Assembly: GCA_963714145.1 (NCBI GenBank)
Contig: OY970235.1
Span: forward strand, 8,990,001-9,054,000
DNA from: JBBWZH01 sp035544115
GTDB taxonomy: Bacteria > Actinomycetota > Actinomycetes > Mycobacteriales > CADCTP01
Length of the DNA: 64,000 bases
Reading direction: 5' to 3'
Shown: positions 8,319-16,742 of the stretch, one piece after another
Numbering within the stretch: position 1 is the first letter of the stretch
How the letters are laid out: the number at the start of each line of letters is the position of its first letter
Position numbers and translations under genes: made by a program
The notes under the pieces: model-generated
The model's input: the letters and a program-made list of their open reading frames with translations, nothing else
What the model was told of the DNA's origin: nothing
The model's database searches: none

Positions 8319-9047
8319 GTGCTGCACCCGGTAGGCCCGTTGCCGGCGTCGGTCTACTGGCGGCGTCGGATACTGGCGCTTGCCATCGCGCTGGTGGTGC
8401 TGCTCATCCTCTGGTTGCTGACTTCCGGCACCGGCTCCGGCGATCCGGGCTCGGCGGCCGTGGTCGGCGGCACCAGTTCGCCGGCCGGCCCGACCTCCTC
8501 GGCCGGCATGCCGTCCGAGACGCTGACCGCCACCTCACCCGCGAACGACCCGGGCCGGCGGGGCGGCGGCGAGATCGAGACGCCGACCGGCCCGGCCACC
8601 CCGACCGGCAGCTCCGGCGGCGGCCCGGGGTCCGGCGGTAGGACCGAGGCGGCCGCGCCGGTCGCCTGTTCGGACGCCGCGCTCACGCTGACCGTCTCGG
8701 TGGCCAAGCCGGCCTACCCGGTCGGCGCGCAGCCGCAGATCACGCTCAGCCTGCAGAATACGTCCGGCACCACCTGCACCCGGGACCTGGCCGCCAGCCA
8801 GCAGGAGGTGCTGCTGTACGACGGCAAGACCCGGCTGTGGTCCAGCAACGACTGCTACCCGGGCGGCGGAACCGATGTGCAGGCGATCGCGCCGGGCGAG
8901 CGGGACCGCTACTCGGTCACCTGGTCCGGGTTGGCCTCGCACCCTGCCTGCGCCGGCACCCGGACCCGGGTCGGCGCCGGCCGCTACCGCCTGGTCGGCC
9001 GGATTGGCAGCCTGCACAGCGCCCCCACCACCCTCGTCCTGCGCTGA
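8319..9047 (+). CDS. Membrane-anchored extracytoplasmic protein, unknown
   Basis: 242 residues from the GTG at 8319; TAGGTT at 8306-8311 lies 7 bases upstream (leaderless layout). One transmembrane segment (about residues 14-32, ILALAIALVVLLILWLL) is followed by a Ser/Thr/Pro/Gly-rich linker and a C-terminal beta-rich domain of about 130 residues (LTLTVSVAKPAYPVGAQPQITLSLQNTSGTT...). That domain has four or five cysteines and resembles Ig-like/DUF4232-type folds seen in actinobacterial cell-surface proteins; I make no firm family call. It is divergent from mutY and convergent with disA. Confidence 0.7.
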   Translation: MLHPVGPLPASVYWRRRILALAIALVVLLILWLLTSGTGSGDPGSAAVVGGTSSPAGPTSSAGMPSETLTATSPANDPGRRGGGEIETPTGPATPTGSSGGGPGSGGRTEAAAPVACSDAALTLTVSVAKPAYPVGAQPQITLSLQNTSGTTCTRDLAASQQEVLLYDGKTRLWSSNDCYPGGGTDVQAIAPGERDRYSVTWSGLASHPACAGTRTRVGAGRYRLVGRIGSLHSAPTTLVLR

Positions 9048-9083
9048 GGTTCGTGGGGCTGGCGTGCACGGCCGCCGGTCGGG

Positions 9084-10163
9084 CTAGACGTAGCGTTCGA
9101 GGATGCTGGACTCGGCCAGCCGGGACAGGCCCTCGCGCACGCTGCGGGCCCGCGACTCGCCCACGCCATCGACCGTCTGCAGATCGTCCACGGTGGCGGC
9201 GAGCAGCTTCTGCAGGCTGCCGAAGTGCTCGACCAGCCGGTCTACCACCGCGCCGGGCAGCCGCGGCACCTTGGCCAGCAGCCGGTAGCCGCGGGGGCTG
9301 ACCGGGCTTTCCAGCGCCTCCGGGGTGGCCGCGTAGCCCATCGCCCGGGCCACCAGGCTCAGGTCGATCAGCTCGGCCGCGCTCAGCGCGGCCAGATCGT
9401 TCAGCACCTCGGCCAGCGAGCGAGACCGGCGGCCGATCGGGATGTAGTCGCGGGCGACCAGCTCGCGTTCCGGGTCGACCCCGGCCATCAGCTCGTCCAG
9501 TTGCAGGGACAGCAGCCGCCCGTCGGTGCCGAGCTCGACCACGTAGCCCTGGATCTCGTCGGCGATCCGGCGGACCATCTCCAACCGCTGGCTGACGCTC
9601 ATCGCGTCCCGCACGGTGACCAGGTCCTCGATCTCCAGCGCGGACAGCGTGCCGGCCACCTCGTCCAGCCGCATCTTGTACCGCTCCAGGGTGGCCAGCG
9701 CCTGGTTCGCCCGGGACAGGATCGCCGCCGAATTATCCAGCACGTACCGCCGGCCGCCGACGTACAGGCCGATGATCCGCATCGACTGGCTGACCGAGAT
9801 CACCGGGAAGCCGGTCTGCGCGGCGACCCGTTCGGCGGTGCGGTGCCGGGTGCCGGATTCCTCCGTCGGCAGCGACGAGTCGGGCATCAGGTGGACCGCC
9901 GCCCGCAGGATGCGGTGCCCGTCGGTGCTGAGCACCACCGCGCCGTCCATCTTGGCCAGCTCGCGCAGCCCGGTCGCGGAGAACTCGACGTCCAGCGGGA
10001 AGCCGCCGGTACAGAGTGAGTCCACCGTCTTGTCGTAGCCGAGCACGATCAGCGCGCCGGTGTTGCCGCGCAGGATGCGCTCCAGGCCGTCTCGCAGGCC
10101 GGTACCGGGTGCGAGCATGGCGAGGGTCGCCCGCAGCTTGTCCTCGCGGTCTGCGGTGGCCAC
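9084..10163 (-). CDS. disA: DNA integrity scanning protein, diadenylate cyclase
   Basis: 359 residues. The N-terminal DAC domain makes c-di-AMP from two ATP and carries the DGA motif (KMDGAVVLSTDG) and the RHR motif (SGTRHRTAERVA). A helical linker leads to a C-terminal helix-hairpin-helix domain (LLAATVDDLQTVDGVGESRARSVREGL) that binds branched DNA. The GTG at 10163 is chosen because CAGGAG lies 6 bases upstream and the length matches mycobacterial DisA (358 residues). A longer in-frame start at 10355 overlaps the radA stop as ATGA but would add 64 residues without family resemblance. DisA next to RadA is a conserved pairing in recombination control. Confidence 0.95.
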   Translation of the reverse strand: MATADREDKLRATLAMLAPGTGLRDGLERILRGNTGALIVLGYDKTVDSLCTGGFPLDVEFSATGLRELAKMDGAVVLSTDGHRILRAAVHLMPDSSLPTEESGTRHRTAERVAAQTGFPVISVSQSMRIIGLYVGGRRYVLDNSAAILSRANQALATLERYKMRLDEVAGTLSALEIEDLVTVRDAMSVSQRLEMVRRIADEIQGYVVELGTDGRLLSLQLDELMAGVDPERELVARDYIPIGRRSRSLAEVLNDLAALSAAELIDLSLVARAMGYAATPEALESPVSPRGYRLLAKVPRLPGAVVDRLVEHFGSLQKLLAATVDDLQTVDGVGESRARSVREGLSRLAESSILERYV

Positions 10164-10200
10164 CGGTCGCTCCTGCACTCCATCGACGATGCGGGTCCTT

Positions 10201-10206
10201 AGTCTA
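10201..10206 (-). promoter_or_regulatory. -10 element for disA
   Basis: TAGACT on the minus strand, between radA and disA, 37 bases before the chosen disA start. It suggests that disA can be transcribed separately from radA and supports the shorter disA start. Confidence 0.45.
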
Positions 10207-10351
10207 CGGTCGTCCGGCCCGGGAGTTTCGGGGCGCACACCGTCGGTGCGGGGCTGGTCCACCGAACGTGGCTTGCCGCGTGGCCGGAGCAGCGCCACCG
10301 CCGCGTTCCGGCCCCGTGCTGGAGTGCTCTGCCCGACCGCCGCCCGGTCTG

Positions 10352-11986
10352 TCATGCCGGCTCGGCCGCCAGTTCATGGGCCGCCGCCAGCTCGTCGACC
10401 GCCGCCAGCCCGGCCGCCGCCCCGGCACCTGCGCGGGACGCTCGGCCGGCGGCTCCGGCAAAGGTCTCGGCCGCGGCCAGGGACGCCTCGCTGACCGCCC
10501 CGGCTGGCATGCCGACGCCCGCGCGGGCCGCTTCGGCGGCGGCCAGCCGCTGAGCCGAGACGCCGGCCGGCCCGCCACCGGTGGACCCGCCGGCCCGGGA
10601 CCGGGCCGCCGCACCGGCTGGTGCGTCGGCGGTCAGAGCGCGCAGGGCAGCGGCGACGTCGGCCACCTCGGTGACCTGCATGCCGGGTGGGCCGTCGCCG
10701 GAGTCGGGCGGCACCAGGGCGCGGGTGAAGCCGAGCCGGGCGGCCTCGGCCAGCCGCCGGCCCACCGCGCCGACCCGGCGGACGTCGCCGGACAGGCCGA
10801 CCTCGCCGAGCACGACCAGCCCGGACGGCAGCGCCGTATCTCGGGCGGCCGAGGCGACCGCCAGCGCGATGGCCAGATCGGCCGCCGGCTCGGAGACCCG
10901 CATCCCACCGACGGTCGCCGCGAACACGTCCGAGACACCGAGCCGGACCCGGCCGCGCCGTTCCAGCACGGCCAGCACCATCGCCACCCGAGCGCTGTCC
11001 AGCCCACTCACCGCGCGCCGCGGCACGGCCAGGGTCGAGGTGGCGACCAGCGACTGCACCTCGGCCAGCAGCGGCCGGCGACCCTCCACGCTGACCGTCA
11101 CGCAGGTACCCGGCACCGGCTCGGACCGGTGCGAGAGGAACAGCCCGGACGGGTCGGGCAGGCCGCGGATGCCGGCGTCGCCCAACTCGAAGCAGCCGAC
11201 CTCGTCCGCCGGGCCGTACCGGTTCTTCACCGCCCGGACCATCCGCAGCGTCGAGTGCCGGTCGCCCTCGAAGTGCAGCACCACGTCGACCAGGTGCTCC
11301 AGCACCCGCGGCCCGGCGATCGCCCCGTCCTTGGTGACGTGGCCGACCAGCACCGTCGCGATGCCACGCTCCTTGGCCACGGCGATCAGCGCCGCGGCGA
11401 CGGCGCGCACCTGGGTCACCCCGCCGGCCGCTCCCTCCACCGCCGGGGAGGCCACCGTCTGCACCGAGTCGACCACCAGCAGGCCCGGGTTGACCGCGTC
11501 CACATGGGCCAGCAGCGCGCTGAGATCCGTCTCGGCGGCCAGGTAGAGCTGCGCGTGCATGGCGCCGGTGCGGTCGGCGCGCAGTCGCACCTGGGCGACC
11601 GACTCCTCGCCGGTGACGATCAGCGCGGCCGCCGCGCCACCGGCCGCGTACCGGTGCGCCACCTCGAGCAGCAGCGTCGACTTGCCCACCCCCGGCTCGC
11701 CGGCCAGCAGCACGACCGCGCCCGGCACCAGGCCGCCACCGAGCACCCGGTCGAGCTCGGCCACCCCGGTCGGCCTGGCCCGCGCGGCGTTGACGTCGAT
11801 CTCGCCGATCGGCAGGGCCGGCGCGGTCACCGGCCCCGCGGCGACCTTGCGGAGGCCCGGCTGCACCGCGCCCAGCTCGGTCACCGATCCCCACGCCTGG
11901 CATTCCGGGCACCGGCCGACCCAGCGCGCCGCCGCGTACCCACACTCCGCGCACCGGTACGCCGGCCGGTCCTTGGTCTTAGCCAC
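10352..11986 (-). CDS. radA: DNA repair/recombination protein RadA
   Basis: 544 residues from the GTG at 11986 (VAKTKDRPAYRCAECGY). It has the N-terminal four-cysteine zinc finger (CAECG ... CPECQ), a RecA-like ATPase core with Walker A GEPGVGKST, the RadA-specific KNRYG motif, and a Lon-protease-like C-terminal domain. RadA acts on recombination intermediates and replication-fork repair. The protein is about 60 residues longer than mycobacterial RadA; the surplus is an Ala/Gly-rich tail of about 95 residues after VAAALRALT that I do not recognise. The longer in-frame ATG at 12058 lies before the zinc finger and is not supported. Confidence 0.94.
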   Translation of the reverse strand: MAKTKDRPAYRCAECGYAAARWVGRCPECQAWGSVTELGAVQPGLRKVAAGPVTAPALPIGEIDVNAARARPTGVAELDRVLGGGLVPGAVVLLAGEPGVGKSTLLLEVAHRYAAGGAAAALIVTGEESVAQVRLRADRTGAMHAQLYLAAETDLSALLAHVDAVNPGLLVVDSVQTVASPAVEGAAGGVTQVRAVAAALIAVAKERGIATVLVGHVTKDGAIAGPRVLEHLVDVVLHFEGDRHSTLRMVRAVKNRYGPADEVGCFELGDAGIRGLPDPSGLFLSHRSEPVPGTCVTVSVEGRRPLLAEVQSLVATSTLAVPRRAVSGLDSARVAMVLAVLERRGRVRLGVSDVFAATVGGMRVSEPAADLAIALAVASAARDTALPSGLVVLGEVGLSGDVRRVGAVGRRLAEAARLGFTRALVPPDSGDGPPGMQVTEVADVAAALRALTADAPAGAAARSRAGGSTGGGPAGVSAQRLAAAEAARAGVGMPAGAVSEASLAAAETFAGAAGRASRAGAGAAAGLAAVDELAAAHELAAEPA

Positions 11987-12077
11987 GGTGCCACCGTAGC
12001 GACGGGGTCCGACGAATCCGGTCACCCGCCGCGCGGTTTCCCACCCAGCGGGACCCACCTCCCGGACCCACCCCGCC

Positions 12078-12194
12078 GGTGACGGGTTCGCCCGCCCGGT
12101 GACGGCGCAGGGCCCTCACCCGCCGCCCGAATCCATCACCGGCGGCCGGAAGACGTCACCGGCGGGTGCGCCCACATCACCTGCGCGCGGGAGG
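12078..12194. repeat. Phased 20-bp repeat array, locus B
   Basis: One left unit starting GGTGACGGGTTCGC (12078-12097), then the centre GGTGACGGC-GCAGG-GCCCTCACC (12098-12120). To the right are a unit ending GAATCCATCACC (12121-12140), a unit ending AGACGTCACC (12141-12160) and a 21-bp unit ending CACATCACC (12161-12181), then a decayed edge. Confidence 0.85.
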
Positions 12195-12232
12195 CGTCGG
12201 GTCCCCGGGCGGTCGCTGTGAGATGCCGACGC

Positions 12233-12376
12233 GGTGCTGAGTTGATGCGGTCAGTGATGTTCCTGCTGCGCGGGTGATGGCGTAGGACCATCACCGGGCA
12301 AGCGAATCCGTCACCGGCGCGCAGAAGGCGTCACCGGCGCGAATGATGGCGTCACCTGCTGGTGGAAGGCGTCGCC
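12233..12376. repeat. Phased 20-bp repeat array, locus C
   Basis: Two left units (12233-12252 and 12253-12272), the centre GGTGATGGC-GTAGG-ACCATCACC (12273-12295), and right units 12296-12315 (ends GAATCCGTCACC), 12316-12335 (ends AAGGCGTCACC), 12336-12356 (21 bp) and 12357-12376 (ends GTCGCC). Same layout as the other loci. Confidence 0.85.
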
Positions 12377-12416
12377 GTGGCGTGGACCGGACCTGCCACC
12401 TCATGGGATGCCTTGA

Positions 12417-12580
12417 GGTCCTGGCTTCGCGGTTCGGGTGCGGGGTTCGCGTGGCGGGTGGTGGGTTGTGTTCGCGGGTGACGATCTCGCGGTGTGGGTG
12501 GTGGCGTAGGGCCATCACTGGGCCCGCGAATCCGTCACCGGCGTGAACGGTGACGTCACCGGCGGGTGGAAGGCGTCACC
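12417..12580. repeat. Phased 20-bp repeat array, locus D
   Basis: Four left units of exactly 20 bp start at 12417, 12437, 12457 and 12477. The centre is GGTGGTGGC-GTAGG-GCCATCACT (12497-12519). Right units are 12520-12539 (ends GAATCCGTCACC), 12540-12560 (21 bp) and 12561-12580 (ends AAGGCGTCACC). Confidence 0.87.
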
Positions 12581-12851
12581 GCGGCGCGGACGGCGGGCCG
12601 GGGGCGGCTCGGGTACCGGGGCGGCTCGGGGGGTGGTGGGTTGGCCTGGCGGGTGCGGTTGTGGCGTCACTCACCGGCACGCCCTGTCACCGCGGCGGGT
12701 CCGGCGGCCGTCACCAGGGCTGGGTCGGCCCGAACCCAGGGGAGAAGGTCAGGTCGGGCTTCCGTGCCGGTGACCGCCAACGCCGGAGGGCGTCAGCGGC
12801 CGGCCAAGCGGGTGACCCGCCGCGGCGGCAGCCACTGACCCTGCCGGCCGG

Positions 12852-13583
12852 TCAGCCAGTGGACTCCCCGACAACACCGTCGATCGTGGACGGTGGGGGG
12901 AGCGGGGTCGCTGGTGTCCCGACCGGGATCGCGATGGTGACCTCGCCGGCGCGCTCGAAGACGAACGTGATCTCGACGGTCTCGGTGGAGAGCAGTTCCC
13001 GGGTCAGGCCGACCAGGCTGACTATCGCGCCGGTGTCGCCGAACGAGACCAGCCCTTCGGCCGGTAGCGGCACCGGCGCCGAGACCGGTGCCGGTGGACC
13101 GGTCGCGGTCGCCGTCCCGGTCGGCGTGTCTGTCGGCGTCCCGGTCTCCGTCGGTGTCCCGGTGCCGGTCGGTGTCCCGGTGCCGGTCGCGGTCGCGGGG
13201 GCGGTCGTCGCCGGCGGTTCGGTCGTCGCCGGTGCGGTCGCGGACGGCAGCGCGGTGGGGCTGATCAGTACCTGGGTTGCGGCGTCGGTGCGGACGTCGA
13301 CCAGCCGGTCGGCCTGGTCACCCTGGTTGACCGCGTCGAAGTCGAGATGTGCCGTGGCGCCCTTCTGGTAGCGCCCGCCTTCCGGAAACGCGATCGTGAT
13401 GTTACGCAGCGCGATCGAGCCGACCTGTCCGGCTGCTCCGTCCACGGCCGACTGCTGCAGCGAGGTCTGCGCCAGCTGGCCGGCGGCGCAGCCGGAGAGC
13501 GCCAGCGCCGAGCCGCCCATGACACCGGCGACGAGCAGCGCGGCACGGCGCCCGGTCGGCGCCGCCGAAGATCCACGAGACAC
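12852..13583 (-). CDS. Lipoprotein, possible copper-chaperone-like fold
   Basis: 243 residues. GTG start with GAGGAGG 8 bases upstream and a TACGCT -10 box about 40 bases upstream. The N-terminus is a lipoprotein signal with lipobox LSGC near residue 31. Two beta-rich segments follow (VGSIALRNITIAFPEGGRYQ and LVSFGDTGAIVSLVGLTREL plus VEITFVFERAGEVTIAIPVG). They resemble the actinobacterial PCu(A)C/DUF461 family of extracytoplasmic copper-binding proteins, but no clear His/Met ligand set is visible. The two halves are split by a Thr/Pro/Gly run of about 65 residues with repeated TGTPT units, encoded by short tandem repeats at about 13085-13195. Function not assigned. Confidence 0.6.
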   Translation of the reverse strand: MSRGSSAAPTGRRAALLVAGVMGGSALALSGCAAGQLAQTSLQQSAVDGAAGQVGSIALRNITIAFPEGGRYQKGATAHLDFDAVNQGDQADRLVDVRTDAATQVLISPTALPSATAPATTEPPATTAPATATGTGTPTGTGTPTETGTPTDTPTGTATATGPPAPVSAPVPLPAEGLVSFGDTGAIVSLVGLTRELLSTETVEITFVFERAGEVTIAIPVGTPATPLPPPSTIDGVVGESTG

Positions 13584-13669
13584 GGCCTGAGCCTCCTCGG
13601 TCCGGCAAGTCGTGCCACAGCGTAGTCACCGGCCGCCGGCCGCCCGCCCCGCGGGGGGCCGCGCCGCGA

Positions 13670-14500
13670 TCAACCGACCTCGGCGCCGGACACCAGCAGC
13701 AGCGCCACGTCCACGGCGGCCACCAGCAGCACCGCCCGGAATCCCGCGTCCGAGCCGGGCCGGCCACCGAGCAGCAGGCCGCCGACCCCGACCACGGCCG
13801 CCGTCGCGAGCGCGCCAACCCCGAATACGCCGGGACCTCCGGGCGGCCCGAGCGCCAGGAAAGCGGAGGCGGCCAGCAACAGCACGGCGGCGGCGACCCG
13901 GCTGCGGCCGGCGCCGAGCCGGTGCGGCAGCCCGCGAATCCCGGTGCGCAGGTCCTCGTCCAGATCCGGCAGCACGTTCGCGAAGTGCGCGCCGGACCCG
14001 AGCAGCGCCCCGGCGGCGACCAGCCAGCCGGCCACCGGATGCCCGGGCAGTCCGGCGGTGACGAACGCGGGCAGCAGCCCGAACGACACCGCGTACGGCA
14101 GCACCGAAGCGGCGGTGGCCTTCAGTCGCAGGTTGTACGTCCACGCGGACGCCACGGCCAGCAGGTGCAGCCCGCCGGCCAGCGGCCCGGACAGCAGCGA
14201 CAGCGGGACGGTCGCGACGGCCGCCGCGACCGCCGCCCAGCCCACGCCGGCGGCGGGGACGGCCCCGGTGGCGACCGGCTTGTCCGCCCGGCCGGCGGTC
14301 TGGTCGCGCTGCCGGTCCAGGTAGTCGTTGCTCCAGCCGACCGAGAGCTGCCCGGCCAGTACGGCCGAGCCGACCGCGGCGGCACCGGCCGGGCCGCGAC
14401 CGGCCGCGGCGGCGAGCGCCGTCGCGACCGCGGTGACCGCGACCGTGGGCTCCGGATGGCAGGCCCGGACCAGCGCCCGGGTGGCGCCGGAAACCGTCAT
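13670..14500 (-). CDS. UbiA-family prenyltransferase
   Basis: 276 residues, almost entirely hydrophobic with about eight transmembrane segments. The first Asp-rich motif is NDYLDRQRDQ followed by AGRADKP, and the second is PDLDEDLRTGIRGLP. These are the Mg-prenyl-diphosphate sites of UbiA enzymes, which attach a prenyl chain to an aromatic or sugar acceptor in the membrane. The acceptor cannot be read from sequence. The ATG at 14500 begins MTVSGATRALVRACHPEP, where UbiA homology starts. The gene is probably cotranscribed with the thioredoxin-like gene 49 bp upstream. Confidence 0.85.
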   Translation of the reverse strand: MTVSGATRALVRACHPEPTVAVTAVATALAAAAGRGPAGAAAVGSAVLAGQLSVGWSNDYLDRQRDQTAGRADKPVATGAVPAAGVGWAAVAAAVATVPLSLLSGPLAGGLHLLAVASAWTYNLRLKATAASVLPYAVSFGLLPAFVTAGLPGHPVAGWLVAAGALLGSGAHFANVLPDLDEDLRTGIRGLPHRLGAGRSRVAAAVLLLAASAFLALGPPGGPGVFGVGALATAAVVGVGGLLLGGRPGSDAGFRAVLLVAAVDVALLLVSGAEVG

Positions 14501-14549
14501 CGCGCCGGTCCGGTCGCGCCCACCGCGGACCCCCCGGGCCGCGGCGGGA

Positions 14550-15293
14550 TCAGCGTTGGCCGGCGGTGCCGGTGGCCACCAGCACCGCCAGTTCGCCATC
14601 CAGCGCGTTGGCCGACGGCTCGGTGGTGAGCACCCGGTTGACCACCCCGTCGCCCCGGACCAGCAGCAGCACCGGCTGTTTCTCCGCCTGGTACACCTTC
14701 ACCAGTTGCCCGGTGGGTTCGCCGGCCCGGACCACCGAGTGCTCGGCCAGGCTGGCCGGGGCCGGTGGCAGGTCGGTGCCGACCAGGACGAACGACAGGT
14801 GGTGCCGGGTCGCCGCCACGCCGAACACGCGCAACCGGTCCGCACAGTCGCAGGCCGGTGGCAGCACCGCGAGCACGGCCGGCCGGTAGTCCCGGACCGG
14901 CACCGTCTGGCCGTCCGACCGGTGCAGGGTGAGATCCGGAACCAGACCGCCCTCCTGGCCGGTGCCGCGTACGCCGGTGGCCAGCGGGACCGGCCGGGTG
15001 GCCGGCCGGCGCGGCTGGAACAGCAGCATCAGGCTGGCAAAGCCGGCAACGAGGACGAGAACGCCGACCACGATCGGGCCGGAGAAGCCGTACCGCTGCC
15101 AGCGCCGGGTGAACAACAGCCGCCGGTATCTTGATCGCCGGCTCTCAACCCGTCGTTCCCGCTGCAATGCGCGTAGCTCGGCGGTCAACTCCCGGGCGTC
15201 ATCCGGCACCACGAAGTCGTCAAGCGAGAACGGGTCGTCATCGACCGGCCCGCCTTCTCCATCACGGCGCCGATCGTCATCGTCGCGACCCAT
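14550..15293 (-). CDS. Membrane-anchored thioredoxin-like protein
   Basis: 247 residues from the ATG at 15293. A charged cytoplasmic N-terminus of about 70 residues (MGRDDDDRRR..., then an Arg-rich stretch) is followed by one transmembrane segment (about 75-95, GPIVVGVLVLVAGFASLMLLF) and an outside domain with a TlpA/AhpC-like outline: LVPDLTLHRSDGQTV, VRDYRPAVLAVLPPACDCAD, then FVLVG and VLLLVRGDGVV strands. At the usual redox site the cysteines form CDC rather than CxxC, so redox chemistry is uncertain. It is divergent from carD. Confidence 0.6.
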   Translation of the reverse strand: MGRDDDDRRRDGEGGPVDDDPFSLDDFVVPDDARELTAELRALQRERRVESRRSRYRRLLFTRRWQRYGFSGPIVVGVLVLVAGFASLMLLFQPRRPATRPVPLATGVRGTGQEGGLVPDLTLHRSDGQTVPVRDYRPAVLAVLPPACDCADRLRVFGVAATRHHLSFVLVGTDLPPAPASLAEHSVVRAGEPTGQLVKVYQAEKQPVLLLVRGDGVVNRVLTTEPSANALDGELAVLVATGTAGQR

Positions 15294-15347
15294 AGTTCCA
15301 GCGTGCGCTTCGGCGCGGCCTGGTGCAAAGCGCTCGGTCAGGGGCAT

Positions 15348-15386
15348 GTTGACACTCCAGAAGCAGACGGCGCGCCGCTTGTCAAC
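15348..15386. repeat. Inverted repeat upstream of carD
   Basis: GTTGACA at 15348-15354 and its complement TGTCAAC at 15380-15386, 25 bases apart, lie in the divergent region before carD. The copies also look like -35 boxes (TTGACA) on the two strands, so they may be promoter parts rather than an operator. Confidence 0.35.
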
Positions 15387-15463
15387 CCCTCGACGCCCCT
15401 AACTTGGCCTCTGACCTGCGGTTATGGCGCTCTCTGGACGTCGAGCCGGATGCCCTGTCGTGT

Positions 15464-15469
15464 TACCCT
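15464..15469 (+). promoter_or_regulatory. Probable -10 element for carD
   Basis: TACCCT 27 bases before the carD start, with the ribosome binding site AAAGGGG between them. No strong -35 box is visible at 17 bp. Confidence 0.4.
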
Positions 15470-15496
15470 AGAAGAAGCGAAAGGGGTCACAGACAC

Positions 15497-15979
15497 ATGG
15501 TTTTCAAGGTCGGCGAGACCGTCGTCTACCCGCACCACGGGGCAGCAGTCATCGAGGCCATCAAGACCCGCGCGATCAAGGGCGTCGAGAAGACGTACCT
15601 AGTCCTGAAGGTAGCCCAGGGTGACCTGACCATCGAAGTTCCGGCCGATAACGCTGAAGGCGTCGGTGTTCGGGACGTGGTGGGCCAGGAAGGTCTGGAC
15701 AAGGTATTCGAGGTGTTGCGAGCGCCGCACACCGAGGAGCCCACCAACTGGTCCCGTCGCTACAAGGCGAACCTGGAGAAGCTCGCCTCAGGCGACGTGA
15801 ACAAGGTGGCCGAGGTTGTCCGTGATCTCTGGCGGCGTGACCGCGAGCGCGGTCTGTCCGCTGGTGAGAAGCGGATGTTGGCGAAGGCGCGGCAGATCCT
15901 GGTCAGCGAGCTAGCGCTGGCGGAGGGCACCAACGAAGACAAGGCCGAGCTGCTGCTCGACGAGGTGTTGGCCTCGTAG
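15497..15979 (+). CDS. carD: CarD-type RNA polymerase-binding regulator
   Basis: 160 residues, the normal length. The N-terminal RNA-polymerase-interaction (Tudor-like) domain starts MVFKVGETVVYPHHGAAVIE and the C-terminal helical DNA-binding domain begins near residue 75 (NWSRRYKANLEKLASGDVNKVAEVVRDL). CarD stabilises open complexes at rRNA and many other promoters. The ATG at 15497 is preceded by AAAGGGG and gives the conserved N-terminus. ispD starts 34 bp downstream and is likely cotranscribed. Confidence 0.97.
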   Translation: MVFKVGETVVYPHHGAAVIEAIKTRAIKGVEKTYLVLKVAQGDLTIEVPADNAEGVGVRDVVGQEGLDKVFEVLRAPHTEEPTNWSRRYKANLEKLASGDVNKVAEVVRDLWRRDRERGLSAGEKRMLAKARQILVSELALAEGTNEDKAELLLDEVLAS

Positions 15980-16013
15980 GCAGCTTCTTCCGACGTTCTG
16001 ACCGGGTTGCGCG

Positions 16014-16712
16014 GTGCCGGTAGCGGGCGTAGTGCTCGCCGCCGGCCCGGGTCGGCGGCTAGGTCAGGCAGTTCCGAAGGCGCTCAGCCTGCTAGATGGT
16101 CTACCGCTGCTGTCCCGTGCCGCTTCGGCGTTGCGGGACAGCGGCGTTGTTGACCAGCTCGTGATCGTCGGCCCGGCTGGCGCCGCGCCGGATGTGCAGG
16201 CGGCACTGGCGTCGGCGTTGCCGCCCGGTGTCGCGCTCGTCGTGGACGGGGCCGGCACCCGGCACGGCTCGCTGCACCGTGCGCTCGCCGTGCTCGCCGC
16301 GGAGATCGACGTGGTCGTCCTTCATGACGCCTCCCGCCCGCTGGCACCGGCCGATCTCGTCGTCCGGGTGCTGAAAGCCGTCTACGCGGGAGCGGATGCG
16401 GCGGTCCCGGTCGTCGAGGTCACCGAGACGGTCAAGGAACTCGACCGGGACGGGCGGATCGCCCGTACGGTGCCGCGCGAGCGGCTGGTGCGGATCCAGA
16501 CCCCGCAGGCGGTCCGGCGCATCCTCATCGACCAGGCGCACGCCGGCTGCGGCCCGGACGGTCCGGACGGGGCGGACGAACTGGCCGTGCTCGCGCCGGC
16601 CGCGGCCAAACTGGTCACTGTGGACGGTGACGTGGACGCGTTCCCGGTCGTCCAGGCGACCGATCTCGCCTTCGCCGAAGCGGTTCTGGCCCGCCGCCGC
16701 AAGGCCCGCTGA
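16014..16712 (+). CDS. ispD: IspD-family MEP cytidylyltransferase (diverged)
   Basis: 232 residues, GTG start. The family nucleotide-binding loop is VVLAAGPGRRLGQAVPKAL and the HDASRPL segment is present, as expected for 2-C-methyl-D-erythritol 4-phosphate cytidylyltransferase of the non-mevalonate isoprenoid pathway. Its place after carD is the canonical ispD position. However, the late substrate-binding segment that reads NIKVT or FKIT in other IspD proteins is FPVVQ here (near residue 211), so the conserved lysine is missing. A second IspD-like gene with an intact NIKVT lies at 17055-17777. Which one makes the isoprenoid precursor is open. Confidence 0.8.
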   Translation: MPVAGVVLAAGPGRRLGQAVPKALSLLDGLPLLSRAASALRDSGVVDQLVIVGPAGAAPDVQAALASALPPGVALVVDGAGTRHGSLHRALAVLAAEIDVVVLHDASRPLAPADLVVRVLKAVYAGADAAVPVVEVTETVKELDRDGRIARTVPRERLVRIQTPQAVRRILIDQAHAGCGPDGPDGADELAVLAPAAAKLVTVDGDVDAFPVVQATDLAFAEAVLARRRKAR

Positions 16713-16730
16713 GCGCTGCGCGGGCCTTGC
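16699..16730 (+). terminator. Hairpin overlapping the ispD stop
   Basis: An 11-bp stem GCAAGGCCCGC (16699-16709) pairs with 16720-16730 around a 10-base loop that contains the ispD stop codon. It separates ispD from the convergent gene. Confidence 0.6.
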
Positions 16731-16742
16731 CGCGGCGCGGCG

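Larger units (their letters stand above)
11987..12851. other. 865-bp intergenic region with three repeat loci
   Basis: No convincing gene. It holds three phased repeat loci (12078-12194, 12233-12376, 12417-12580). From 12581 to 12851 only degenerate TCACC/GGTGA boxes at irregular spacing (near 12666-12714 and 12768-12816) are visible. The radA promoter must lie in the first 100 bp, but I see no clear -10 there. Confidence 0.6.

Noticed and set aside
10164..10355. 64-residue N-terminal extension of DisA
   Set aside because: Not in the family, and a promoter and ribosome site precede the shorter GTG start.
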